From contig NZ_RQYZ01000003.1 in NCBI RefSeq assembly GCF_003932855.1, positions 1 to 64,000 of the forward strand: a stretch of DNA of 64,000 bases, written 5' to 3'. This DNA is from Tessaracoccus sp. OH4464_COT-324. Lineage in GTDB: Bacteria > Actinomycetota > Actinomycetes > Propionibacteriales > Propionibacteriaceae. Shown here piece after piece: positions 29,716 through 38,700 of this stretch (the stretch's first letter is position 1; every line of letters starts with the position of its first letter). The position numbers and the translations under genes are program-made. Below the pieces are notes generated by a model. That model was given only the letters and a program-made list of their open reading frames with translations. It did not search any database and was not told the origin of the DNA.

Positions 29716-30396
29716 CTAAGGGAGCAATCCTTCATCTTCAAGCCATTGCGGCGTTGCGTCTATCCAGGTAACTCCGTATGGAGATGCTGCGACTGCTGTC
29801 CAATCTCGCCGTTCCTGCGCCGAGAGCTTCAGCCCCCTGACGCTCTCAAGCAGCCCGTCTTGGTCCGCGAGCACTCGGCAACTGGATGCGTCGTCAAGAG
29901 AAGTCACACCGGCCTTCACGAGCGCCTCTTTCGCAGTCCAAGCGAGAAGCCACATACGCTCAGGCTCGTCAAATTCAGCGCATAGCTGGACTTCGTCGGC
30001 ATGAAGCACCAGTTCAACAGCTCTGCTGACGGCTCGGCTACGCTCAATATCGATTCCAATGCGAGGGCTGGGCCCTGCAATGACCGCCACGAAGCCTCGC
30101 GAGTGGGCCCAGCTGACGGACGCTGTCGTTCCAATCGCATTGGGGCGACCGTGTGGGCCGCTGCAACGCTCGCAGCGCTGCCGGAGGCAGGACGGTTCGA
30201 CCTCGCCACCCCCTGCTACCTTTATCGCCAGCGTAGCAAGCAGCCGTGCAGCGTCGAAGTCATCACGATCACTCTCACGAATGAGCTTGCTGCGACGACG
30301 CTCTATCTCAGGGGCAAGGGACGGGCGGCCCAAAAGCAGTACGTCAGCAGTTTCAGCTACGAGCGCAACGTTGCTGACCATAGGTGCTGTAGTCAT
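29716..30396 (-). CDS. Sfp-type 4'-phosphopantetheinyl transferase
   Basis: 226 residues. It carries the signatures of the Sfp family: IGIDIE (Asp116 and Glu118, Mg ligands) and WTAKEALVK (153-161, with Lys156, Glu157 and Lys161). It transfers the phosphopantetheine arm of CoA to the serine of carrier domains, and so would activate the seven carrier domains of the adjacent PKS/NRPS proteins. It lies on the same strand as the cluster but about 1.1 kb upstream, so it probably has its own promoter. The ATG at 30396 has GAGGG a few bases upstream; a second Met at residue 6 is possible. Confidence 0.9.
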   Translation of the reverse strand: MTTAPMVSNVALVAETADVLLLGRPSLAPEIERRRSKLIRESDRDDFDAARLLATLAIKVAGGGEVEPSCLRQRCERCSGPHGRPNAIGTTASVSWAHSRGFVAVIAGPSPRIGIDIERSRAVSRAVELVLHADEVQLCAEFDEPERMWLLAWTAKEALVKAGVTSLDDASSCRVLADQDGLLESVRGLKLSAQERRDWTAVAASPYGVTWIDATPQWLEDEGLLP

Positions 30397-30861
30397 TACC
30401 CTCGAATCTCATGCCGACTACTTAGGAACCTGCCAGCTATCTGCTGGAGCAATGCAGAGCAATTGATCCAGAGTTCTTCAACCCAGTAAGTACAAGTGCA
30501 CATGTGAACAGGGTAGTTGGTTTCACAGATTTCTTGGACTGAAACGGTGTAGTCGAGAAGGATTTTGCCTGCCCCGAGAAAGCGCGGCGAAGAGATTCAA
30601 GCCCTGATCAGCCACGTTGGGACCAGCCGCCGCCGATTCAGGGCCGCCCAACCGCGGGCGGTGCACTTGGCGTGCCCACAAGTCACGAGAAGCCGGGCCC
30701 TGCCCCGTGCTCCGCACGCAGGCGCCCCCACGAACCAGCTCTCCAGCCTGTAGCGCAAGTCGGCGAGCCTCAGAGCCCGCAGAGGCGGGAGGAAACGAGC
30801 CAATTTGGATAGTCGCGATTCGCCTGAAGGGACGCTTCCTCGCGGCCATTAGAGAGGCAGG
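30397..30861. other. Intergenic stretch, no gene recognised
   Basis: 465 bases between the phosphopantetheinyl transferase and the TetR gene, both on the minus strand. The part near 30560-30850 is strongly GC-rich and open in several frames, but none reads like a protein. The part near 30400-30550 is AT-richer and should hold the promoter for the transferase. I could not assign a clear -35/-10 pair. Confidence 0.4.
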
Positions 30862-31458
30862 TTAGGCCTGATGTTGTTTCACCAACGTCAGAGCCAACGG
30901 AGCCATGACCTGACGGAAGTTAGCCGTCGGGTCGCCGTGGGCGCCGTAGAAGAATAAGGCCTCAAAGATGCGCAGCACTTGGTCCGTCGGGAGGATCAAC
31001 TCGATATCCAAGGAGTTCACCAGGGCGTCGATGAAGGCGATCTGTTCGGGACGGGTGCGCTCGTCTGCATCGACTAGGCGTTGGTACAGCTCCGGGTTGC
31101 GCTGTGCGCGGAGCTTGATCTCCAACAGAGTCAGGGTCATTTGCGGGGTGGGGCTGATTATGCGGGTGATCTTGTCCAGTATCTGCACAAGCTGATCGGA
31201 CGCCTCCACCTCCGCAGGGATCTCCGCAACCATCGTGCCGAGTTCGGCTAGGAGCCGGTCTTGGAACTGCTGGATCATTGCTGCGCACAGGTCGTCCTTG
31301 GAGGCGAAGTTCGAGTAGAACGCGCCCCTGGAGAAGCCTGCAGCCTCACAGAGCTGCTCCACGCTCGTCGCGTCAATCCCGCGTGCTGCGAACTGCTCGA
31401 TGGCCGCGTCGATGAGACGTGCAACGGTGGCTTCGCGGCGAGGGGTCAACTCAGTCAT
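30862..31458 (-). CDS. TetR/AcrR-family transcriptional repressor
   Basis: 198 residues from MTELTPRREATVARL. The N-terminal helix-turn-helix is typical of TetR (TSVEQLCEAAGFSRGAFYSN, about residues 31-50), followed by a variable helical ligand-binding domain. The frame extends upstream to 31494, but the start at 31458 gives the usual TetR N-terminus. The gene is divergent from the MMPL transporter with a 94-base gap that contains an inverted repeat. The expected role is repressing the MMPL-YhgE export operon (and itself) until a ligand, plausibly the cluster product, binds. Confidence 0.88.
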   Translation of the reverse strand: MTELTPRREATVARLIDAAIEQFAARGIDATSVEQLCEAAGFSRGAFYSNFASKDDLCAAMIQQFQDRLLAELGTMVAEIPAEVEASDQLVQILDKITRIISPTPQMTLTLLEIKLRAQRNPELYQRLVDADERTRPEQIAFIDALVNSLDIELILPTDQVLRIFEALFFYGAHGDPTANFRQVMAPLALTLVKQHQA

Positions 31459-31484
31459 GGCGACATGATACTCAGCAGAACCAG

Positions 31485-31520
31485 TTGCATGCACCGACGA
31501 ATCCGCATACAGTTGTGTAT
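31485..31520 (+). promoter_or_regulatory. Probable MMPL promoter with TetR operator
   Basis: TTGCAT (31485-31490) and TACAGT (31508-31513) are separated by 17 bases, a plausible -35/-10 pair for the MMPL gene. The inverted repeat ATACAgttgTGTAT (31507-31520) covers the -10 box, as expected for TetR repression. A second feature, TGTATTGA, is repeated just downstream. Confidence 0.45.
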
Positions 31521-31552
31521 TGAATCCAATGTTGTATTGAAGCGAGGGTCCG

Positions 31553-34213
31553 ATGTCCGCCCAGCTCTACGCACTAGGCCGCTGGTGTCACCGCCACGCG
31601 AAGGCAACACTGCTCGTCTGGCTGGCTGTAGCCTTAAGCATCGGCGGTCTAGCCGCCACCTTCCGCGGCCAGTTCGAGGACGTCTTCAAGATCCCCGGCT
31701 CCTCCTCCCAGAAGGCCATCGACAAACTTAGAATGACGTTTCCACAAGGAGCGATGACTCAGGGGATGGCCGTCTTCGTGGCTGCTGAGGGGCAACGCAT
31801 CGAGCGATTCCGTCCGCTCATTGAGGAAACCGTCACCAAACTTGAGCAGTTGGATTTCGTGAGCTCTGCCACTTCGCCCTGGAACGAACTCGTTTCCGGC
31901 ATGGTCTCCGACGACGACCGCGCCGCCATCGTCAACTTCTTGGTTGACGTGGAAGGAATGCCGACCCCGGAGCAACTTCAGAAGTTGACCGCCATTGCCG
32001 ACGCAATCCGACCCAAGCTCCCCGAAGGCGCTACCGTTGACATGGGCGGCCATGCCTTTAACGTCGATCTTCCGGAGATCAGCCCCCTAGAAGGTGTCGG
32101 CCTGCTCGTCGCGCTGGTCGTACTAGCCGTGGTGCTGGGCTCCCTGGTAGCGGCTGGCCTTCCGGTTGCCACCGCAGTCATTGGTGTGGCCATCACCATG
32201 TCTCTATTGCTCCTCGTCGCGCGCCTTACCACCGTCAACTCGACCACCCCGATGCTTGCCCTGATGCTGGGGCTCGCAGTCGGTATCGATTATGCCCTGT
32301 TTATCCTCTCCCGCCACCGCGACCAGCTGAGCCAAGGCATGGAACCCGAGGAGTCGACGGCGCGCGCCGTCGGCACCGCCGGCTCCGCCGTGGTTTTTGC
32401 CGGACTGACTGTCTTCATCGCTTTGCTCGGTCTCAGCGTCTCCGGCATCCCGTTCCTAACCATCATGGGCGTCTTCGCTGCCGTAGCCGTGGTATTCGGC
32501 GTCATCATTGCCCTCACTTTGCTGCCCGCTCTCATGAGACTCATGGGAGAGAGGATGCGCCCTAAGCGCCACAGCCCAAAAAACGCGGCTTCCATACGCC
32601 AACCGTACCGCTGGTGGATCACGAAGGTGACTGGCCATCCCATCGCGGTGCTCATGGTCGTGACCATAGGGCTCGGTACCCTCACCATCCCGGGGCTAAG
32701 ACTTCACTCCTCGCTGCCGAACTCTGGTCAGCACTCCATTGAGGCTCCCGATCGCATTACCTACGACTTGGTCAGCAAACACTTCGGCGTGGGGAACAAC
32801 GGCCCACTCGTCGTCACCGCCGACATTATCGGGAGCGACGACCCGCTTGGCTTGATCGAGGATGTCAAACAGGAAATACTCACCGTTGAAGGGGTTGCCG
32901 CGGTACCACTGGCCACGCCCAACCTAAATGCCGAGGTCGGCCTCATCCAGGTGGTTCCCACGACTGCCCCTGATGACCCCGCCACCGCCGAACTGGTACA
33001 GCGTCTGCGCGATCGACATGACGAATGGCAGCAAGTCTACGGGGTGGAGACCGCTGTAACTGGTATCACGGCCCTACAGATCGACGTTTCAGACCGTCTG
33101 ACCGGAGCTCTACTGCCCTTTGGGCTCCTCGTAGTGGGCCTCTCCCTGATACTGCTCGCGGCAGTGTTCCGCTCAGTGTGGGTCCCCATCAAAGCTACCG
33201 CTGGGTTCTTACTATCCATGGGAGGAGCCTTCGGCGCCACCACCCTAGTGTTCAACGACGGCTGGTTGAAGGAGATCGTCAACGTCGAACGTGGGATGCC
33301 CGTAATCTCCTTCCTGCCGATTCTGCTGATGGGAGTCCTGTTCGGGTTGGCCATGGATTACGAAGTCTTCCTTGTTAGCCGGATCCGTGAGGAGTACGTC
33401 CACGGTAAACCCCCGCTCCAGGCCATCTGTGACGGCTATGTAGCTTCCGGACCCGTCGTCGTGGCCGCTGCGCTCATCATGTTCTCCGTTTTCGCCTTCT
33501 TCGTGCCCGGTGGCATGGCCTCGATCAAGCAGATCGCCTTCGCTCTAGCCGTTGGCGTTGCCATCGACGCTTTCCTGGTGCGAATGACCTTCGTACCCGC
33601 GGCGCTGGCCCTATTGGGGGAACGCGCTTGGTGGTTGCCCCGCTGGTTGGACCGGTTACTTCCTACCTTCGACGTCGAGGGAGAGGTGCTCTCTCGTGAA
33701 CTTGAGCTGGCCCAATGGCCAGGCACCGATCATGTCCTTTACGCCGAAGCCATTGAGGTTGAGGACGTGGTGCCCCCCACCAGCCTGGCGCTCAAGCCCG
33801 GCAATGTAATCGGCATCGCCGGGCCCGTGGCCACCCGCACCGGTACCGCTTTGGCATTGACTGGTCGTCTCGGATTGACCGGTGGGCGAGCGCGTGTCGC
33901 TGGCCACTTGCTACCAGGAGCCGAAGCCGCCGTCCACCGTCGCGCCGATTACGTGGATCTCGCCCACGAGCGTGACATCGTGGGGAGGCTGTCCCGCATC
34001 GAACTAATTCCCAATTCGGTGGTGTTCATCGACTCGATGGAGTGCGTCAGCACCCTTGAAGAACACCATCTGCTGACCGACTTGGTCGTCCGCGCCCGAA
34101 GTGAGGGGACGACTGCCTTGGTGCTGTGCGCCAGCAATGAAGCAGTACTCACCCCCTTTAACCTCGACGGCGTACTCACCACCGCCCAACAGCTGGATAG
34201 GAGCTTTCGATGA
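31553..34213 (+). CDS. MMPL/RND-like transporter with degenerate ABC-ATPase-like C-terminal domain
   Basis: 886 residues. One N-terminal membrane helix (about 18-36), an outer domain, then two blocks of membrane helices with the MMPL signatures GIDYALF (244-250) and MDYEVFL (601-607), whose Asp-Tyr pairs relay protons in MmpL3-type pumps. After the last helix (about 690) there is an extra 170-residue cytoplasmic domain. It resembles an ABC nucleotide-binding domain with a broken Walker A (GPVATRTGTAL, no Lys) and a Walker-B-like VVFIDS (about 823-828). It starts after GCGAGGG at good spacing and overlaps the next gene by 4 bases. It probably exports a lipid or the cluster product. Confidence 0.88.
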   Translation: MSAQLYALGRWCHRHAKATLLVWLAVALSIGGLAATFRGQFEDVFKIPGSSSQKAIDKLRMTFPQGAMTQGMAVFVAAEGQRIERFRPLIEETVTKLEQLDFVSSATSPWNELVSGMVSDDDRAAIVNFLVDVEGMPTPEQLQKLTAIADAIRPKLPEGATVDMGGHAFNVDLPEISPLEGVGLLVALVVLAVVLGSLVAAGLPVATAVIGVAITMSLLLLVARLTTVNSTTPMLALMLGLAVGIDYALFILSRHRDQLSQGMEPEESTARAVGTAGSAVVFAGLTVFIALLGLSVSGIPFLTIMGVFAAVAVVFGVIIALTLLPALMRLMGERMRPKRHSPKNAASIRQPYRWWITKVTGHPIAVLMVVTIGLGTLTIPGLRLHSSLPNSGQHSIEAPDRITYDLVSKHFGVGNNGPLVVTADIIGSDDPLGLIEDVKQEILTVEGVAAVPLATPNLNAEVGLIQVVPTTAPDDPATAELVQRLRDRHDEWQQVYGVETAVTGITALQIDVSDRLTGALLPFGLLVVGLSLILLAAVFRSVWVPIKATAGFLLSMGGAFGATTLVFNDGWLKEIVNVERGMPVISFLPILLMGVLFGLAMDYEVFLVSRIREEYVHGKPPLQAICDGYVASGPVVVAAALIMFSVFAFFVPGGMASIKQIAFALAVGVAIDAFLVRMTFVPAALALLGERAWWLPRWLDRLLPTFDVEGEVLSRELELAQWPGTDHVLYAEAIEVEDVVPPTSLALKPGNVIGIAGPVATRTGTALALTGRLGLTGGRARVAGHLLPGAEAAVHRRADYVDLAHERDIVGRLSRIELIPNSVVFIDSMECVSTLEEHHLLTDLVVRARSEGTTALVLCASNEAVLTPFNLDGVLTTAQQLDRSFR

Positions 34214-36978
34214 GACCCGAGAGTATGAACCCCGGATGCCGCCTCAGTTGGCAGGCCATAGTCGTTCTGACGTTGATTCCTTTGGTCGCCGTAGCTATGT
34301 TGCTTGGCGTCAGCCAAAGCAAGAACAGAACCAGCGTCCAGGCGGCAGTAGTGAATTTGGATGAGGCCGTCACCATCGATGGCCAGATTGTGCCGCTCGG
34401 ACGGCAGCTGGCCGCCGAGATGGTGGTCCGCGAAGGGGGAAATATCACCTGGACCCTAGCTGATGTGGCCGACAGCCGAGCGGGACTCGCCGAGGGACGC
34501 TATGCCGCCGTCGTAACAATCCCCGCGGAGTTCTCTGCCGCCGCCACCTCTTACAAGGACAGCGACGCCGACGCCGCGCGACAGGCGACGATTCAAGTGG
34601 ACGTATCCGAGAATTCAGCCGTCGCTGACGCGGACCTGGCCCGGGACATCGCGGCTATGGCGACGAGCACCATAAACGCCACCCTCACAGAAACCTATTT
34701 GGAAAACGTTTACGTCGGATTCAACACAATCGGGGAGCAGTTCGCCCAAGTGGTGGACGGAGTTTCTCAGCTCGATGAAGGCGGCAAGGACCTTGCTGAC
34801 GGGGCTAGCCAAGCCACCGATGGAGCCGGGAAGTTGGATGCCGGCCTAACCACGCTGGCTGACAAGGGCGGTGAGCTCGCGGAGGGGGCCGCCACCCTGG
34901 CAGACGGGGCCGGGAAACTGGCAAATGGTTCGACCACCTTGGCAGGCGGGGCCTCCGATCTCTCCAAGGGGGCAGACACCCTGGCAGGGGGATCCCAAAA
35001 ACTTGCCGGTGGAACCTCTGATCTGGCCACCGGGATGAAGCAGTTCGATCAGGGCGTCCAAAAGCTCAACGCCGAGGCCCCAAAACTAGTCGAGGGGGTG
35101 AACGGCCTGGTGAATGGCTCCCAACAGGTGCTGGGCGCGATCCCCGAGTACACGGCAGGTGCGGGCGCGGTCGTCAACGGAGTGGGGAAGATCCGTGACG
35201 GTCTAGCATCCCTTGACGACGGGCTACAGGGCGGTCTGGACCCCGCAACCCTGGCCAGGCTCCAGCACTCCTTGAGCGAGCTGGTTCCCGTGCTTAAGGA
35301 GGCTCGTGCCGCGTTGCAGGTCTACTTCCCGGATCGTGACCCCGGCAGCATCACATACGAAGAGGTTGAGGCCGCAACCCAGAAATTGGACGCTTATTTT
35401 ACCAAAACAGTGAGCACCATTGACGCTCTGGCCGAGGGCACAGTTCCCACGTCCCCAGAGATCGAAGAACTGGCGAAACGCATCGTCTCCGAGTGGCGGT
35501 GTCCCGTCACCAGCCCTGAACAGTGCGAGCAACTGAGCAAGGTCTACACCCGGGGCGTCATTGATGGCATGAGCAAAGGCATTCAGCATGGGGCCAAGGT
35601 GGTGCGGAAGAATCTCAACACCACGGACGAGCGCACCGGGAAGACTCCGCTGGAGTCGGCGCGGGCCTTCTCCCAGTTGGTACTGAGGATCGCCAAACCA
35701 GCCATCCAGATCCGGGACCTATTCGCCAGGAAACTGCCTGACGGGATGGAACCACTCGATGTGCTGCAACAGCTGCCTACCATCATTGATACGAAAGTGA
35801 GCAAACTCGTCAACGGGGTTGGGAAACTCCGTGACGGGGCTGATGAGCTAGTAACGAGGGCCGCCCCGCTCAAGGAGAGCGGCCCCGCGCTCGGGGAGGG
35901 GGCCACCACGCTCCTCGAAGGCACCCGTACTCTCGGCGAGCAGGTTGCCGGGATGCCAGAAGATACCCAGAAGTTGGCCGACGCCTCCAGCCGGTTGGAG
36001 AAAGGCGCAGATGCCCTGGCCACAGGCGCTGAGGCCTTGGCGGACGGGGTGGAGCAATTCGCTACAGGGGCCGGTCAGCTGTCGCAGGGAGCCGGAAAGT
36101 TGGCCGGCGGAGCTGAGCAGTTGGCGGATGGCACCGAGGAGCTAGCTTCCGGAACCGACCATTATGTGGCCGGTGTAGGCCAAACAGCGCAGGGCATGAC
36201 TACCCTCCGCCAGGGCCTCATCCGGTTGAGCGACGGGGCAACCACCTTGAGCAACGGCGTCGGCACGCTGCATGACGAGTTGGCTGCTGCCAAGGAAAAA
36301 CTGCCCCATTACTCCTCAGAAGATATCGACGCCCTATCCCAGACGGTAGCATCTCCGGTGGAGCGCAGCACCGACCTGAGTGACCCCGCTGTGGCCCCCA
36401 TTGCCGCTCTGCTCGCCGTCGCGGCACTATGGCTGGGGGCTCTGCTGGCCTATTCCCTCGCGGCCCCCGTACCTTCCGACCTAGTCACTAACTCCCGCTC
36501 GTCGGCAAAGCTGTGGCTGCGCACCGTAGGACTATTGGCCGCCCTGGGAGCCGGTCAGGGGATCCTCATCGGGACCGCCTCCGGGTTTGCGCTGGGTCTG
36601 CCTTGGACCAGAATGCTGGTTACATCAGGGCTGCTGGCTACGATCGGGGTGTCGTTCGCCTTGATCAACCACGCCTTGACAGCCTGGCTGGGCAACATCG
36701 GCCGGGGAATCTCTGTGTTGCTGCTGGTGGCCACTGTCGGGCTGGGGCTAACTTCGACGGTGCCTGGCTGGGTGTCCGAAGCCGCCGGATTCTCGCCGCT
36801 GCACAACGGGTTGCTGCTGGTGCGGACCTGGCTGTCTCACGGTTCTGGTCTGGTCTTCCCTGCCAGTAGTTCACTGTTGGCAGGGAGCATCGCGCTCGGC
36901 TGCTCCTATGCCGCGATCGCGACCCGCCGTCGTATAACCGTTAAGCAGTTCCGCACCCGCGTCGCCGAAACCCGGTAA
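34210..36978 (+). CDS. YhgE/Pip family membrane protein
   Basis: 922 residues. One N-terminal membrane helix (about 17-34), a long extracytoplasmic region, and about six C-terminal helices from about residue 722 onwards. The outer region has two blocks (about 170-300 and 570-700) of short repeats of the form L-A-x-G-A-x-x-L, the hallmark of the YhgE/Pip (phage infection protein) family, which likely form a long helical stalk. Its ATG overlaps the MMPL stop (34210-34213). This pairing suggests one envelope machine, where the stalk protein could bridge the MMPL pump to the outer envelope. The family's biochemical function is not established. Confidence 0.85.
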   Translation: MRPESMNPGCRLSWQAIVVLTLIPLVAVAMLLGVSQSKNRTSVQAAVVNLDEAVTIDGQIVPLGRQLAAEMVVREGGNITWTLADVADSRAGLAEGRYAAVVTIPAEFSAAATSYKDSDADAARQATIQVDVSENSAVADADLARDIAAMATSTINATLTETYLENVYVGFNTIGEQFAQVVDGVSQLDEGGKDLADGASQATDGAGKLDAGLTTLADKGGELAEGAATLADGAGKLANGSTTLAGGASDLSKGADTLAGGSQKLAGGTSDLATGMKQFDQGVQKLNAEAPKLVEGVNGLVNGSQQVLGAIPEYTAGAGAVVNGVGKIRDGLASLDDGLQGGLDPATLARLQHSLSELVPVLKEARAALQVYFPDRDPGSITYEEVEAATQKLDAYFTKTVSTIDALAEGTVPTSPEIEELAKRIVSEWRCPVTSPEQCEQLSKVYTRGVIDGMSKGIQHGAKVVRKNLNTTDERTGKTPLESARAFSQLVLRIAKPAIQIRDLFARKLPDGMEPLDVLQQLPTIIDTKVSKLVNGVGKLRDGADELVTRAAPLKESGPALGEGATTLLEGTRTLGEQVAGMPEDTQKLADASSRLEKGADALATGAEALADGVEQFATGAGQLSQGAGKLAGGAEQLADGTEELASGTDHYVAGVGQTAQGMTTLRQGLIRLSDGATTLSNGVGTLHDELAAAKEKLPHYSSEDIDALSQTVASPVERSTDLSDPAVAPIAALLAVAALWLGALLAYSLAAPVPSDLVTNSRSSAKLWLRTVGLLAALGAGQGILIGTASGFALGLPWTRMLVTSGLLATIGVSFALINHALTAWLGNIGRGISVLLLVATVGLGLTSTVPGWVSEAAGFSPLHNGLLLVRTWLSHGSGLVFPASSSLLAGSIALGCSYAAIATRRRITVKQFRTRVAETR

Positions 36979-37164
36979 CACGCATTGATTTCGGGGCAGC
37001 GGACGCGAAGCACCCGATGTCTCGAATCAGCTGAGCAGTTTCGACCAAACAGTATGCCTCTTAGAGTCAGGATACTGGTTCTTCGAGAAGCCTTCGGTGA
37101 GTGCAAGAAACGATCCTCAACGATGCCTCGCGCCAACTCCGCGTCGACGGCCCCCCCCCCCGGA

Positions 37165-38279
37165 TAATGGTCGCTGTGGCCCCGAGTCGTGGAGGAGTTT
37201 CCTGTGCGGCTTCCCGATCGAGTGCCCTGGTGTTCTCGTAACTGACAAGGCTCGTCATCTTGTTTGTGCTACACAGACGGTTACGCTTGTAGAACTAGTA
37301 ACACCAGCTCAGAACGACGGCCCGGACCTGGCAGATATTGTCGAAGTCATGGCGTGAGAGGACCCTCACCCCAAAGTGCCGAAGAACTCTTCTGCAACGG
37401 CGTTGTCGAAGCACGGTCCAACCCGTCCCATCAGTTGCCCGATGCCCATATGACGACACAGCTTGGTGTGCGAGTTCGCTCTGTAAGTCAAGCCGGTGCG
37501 GAAGAAAACCCGCTCGATCTCGGGCTCGCGCCAGATCGCGTCCCAGAAGTCAGAGCGGAAGCCGTTTACTACGCCAAGGAGACAGCGACTGTGGAGATCG
37601 ATCGCGACTACCAGGTAGAGCCTGCCTACCGCAGCCGAAAACTCAGCCATGCCGCCCACCCACCTCGCGTTCCACCCGCAGTGAAGTTGCGGCGGAGCAG
37701 GTCGAGTAACACAGGCCTGGCCCTGTCCTGCCTGGCGAGTCCGGTACCACACTTGCCCCAGCGAGCAACCAGCCGCTGCCCGGCGCATCGAGTCCGCAGC
37801 CGCCTCCTCGCTCACCTCCCAGCCGTCATCACGCAGATCAGCGAGCAGACGCAGCGAGCCGTGCAGACCGCAAGTCGCCGACGAGCCGGTAGCGCGTGCA
37901 GAACCCGCCAGGAACACCCCGAGCAGCACACAAGCCACGGTGTGTGAACCGACAGCCGGCCCTCTGATCAACGATGAAACATGTACGTCCACTTCGTCGT
38001 CTCCTGACCAACAGGGCCACGGATCGCTTGAGGACATCACGCTCCATCCGCAGTTCAGCAACCCCAGCACGCAGCCGCTTGAACTCGTCGTAGTCGTCCT
38101 TGGACAAACCCGACGACCCTCCCCCTCGGCACCTTGCCCGGTGCACCCAAAGTACCCAGAATGTCCTCAACCACACCAAGACCACGCGCGACCCGCGCGT
38201 TCGGCGTCCCAACCTCTTCGATGGTCCGGACAGCTCTATCACGGAACTCCCAACCATACTCCTTCCGCCTCCGTGGCAT
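37165..38279 (-). pseudogene. Decayed IS3-family transposase (orfA + orfB remnants)
   Basis: Minus-strand reading in three frames rebuilds an IS3 transposase. OrfA begins at 38279 (MPRRRKEYGWEFRDRAV), shifts frame near 38150, and continues with KRLRAGVAELRMERDVLKRSVA. OrfB pieces follow: LADLRDDGWEVS, GRLYLVVAIDLHSRCLLG, and GRVGPCFDNAVAEEFFGTL near 37400. A tail matching the C-terminus (LSRHDFDNI, then FYKRNRL and VSYENT) runs down to about 37190. Several frameshifts and a missing stretch of the DDE core make it inactive. I did not find confident terminal inverted repeats. It lies between the export operon and ordinary chromosomal genes. Confidence 0.85.
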
Positions 38280-38700
38280 CTCGACCCTCATTGCCGATGC
38301 CTCCACCATCCAGAGGAAACTCACACGCGTCATCGGTCTCGTCCCGCACACCCATCCACTCAGGTATCTCTGCCGGACCATCGCCTGGCACGCAGCCGCC
38401 AACGACAGGTCCGGCCCCGACGCACACGCGCTAACCCCTATTTAGGCGCCCCCTTCCAACATAACGCCAGCCTTCCCATTCCAGAAAGGAATGCCGATCC
38501 CGAAACCCAGGGCGGCTTAGCTCAAAGCCACGGAGACAGCCGCCCATACGCTGGCTGCTTCGGCCTAAATCATCCGCGTCTATCCAATCAAATTTTAGAC
38601 GAGAACCTGAACGTCCGGACGAAGTAACCCATGCTCGAACTAGCCAAAGAACTACGCAAACAATTCGGCGCCAGCTAGTTGAAAGAAATACTCCCCGGAC
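38280..38700. other. Intergenic stretch beside the IS remnant
   Basis: No gene supported. It holds a perfect 7-base inverted repeat, GGGCGGC/GCCGCCC (38510-38545, 22-base loop), which is not a tRNA because no cloverleaf follows. There is also a 15-codon open frame (38631-38678, MLELAKELRKQFGAS then stop) that could be a transposase N-terminal scrap. Confidence 0.4.

Noticed and set aside
38510-38545. GGGCGGCTTAGCTC start that resembles a tRNA 5' end
   Set aside because: The 7-base stem closes after only 36 bases and no D, anticodon or T arms can be drawn. It is a simple hairpin.
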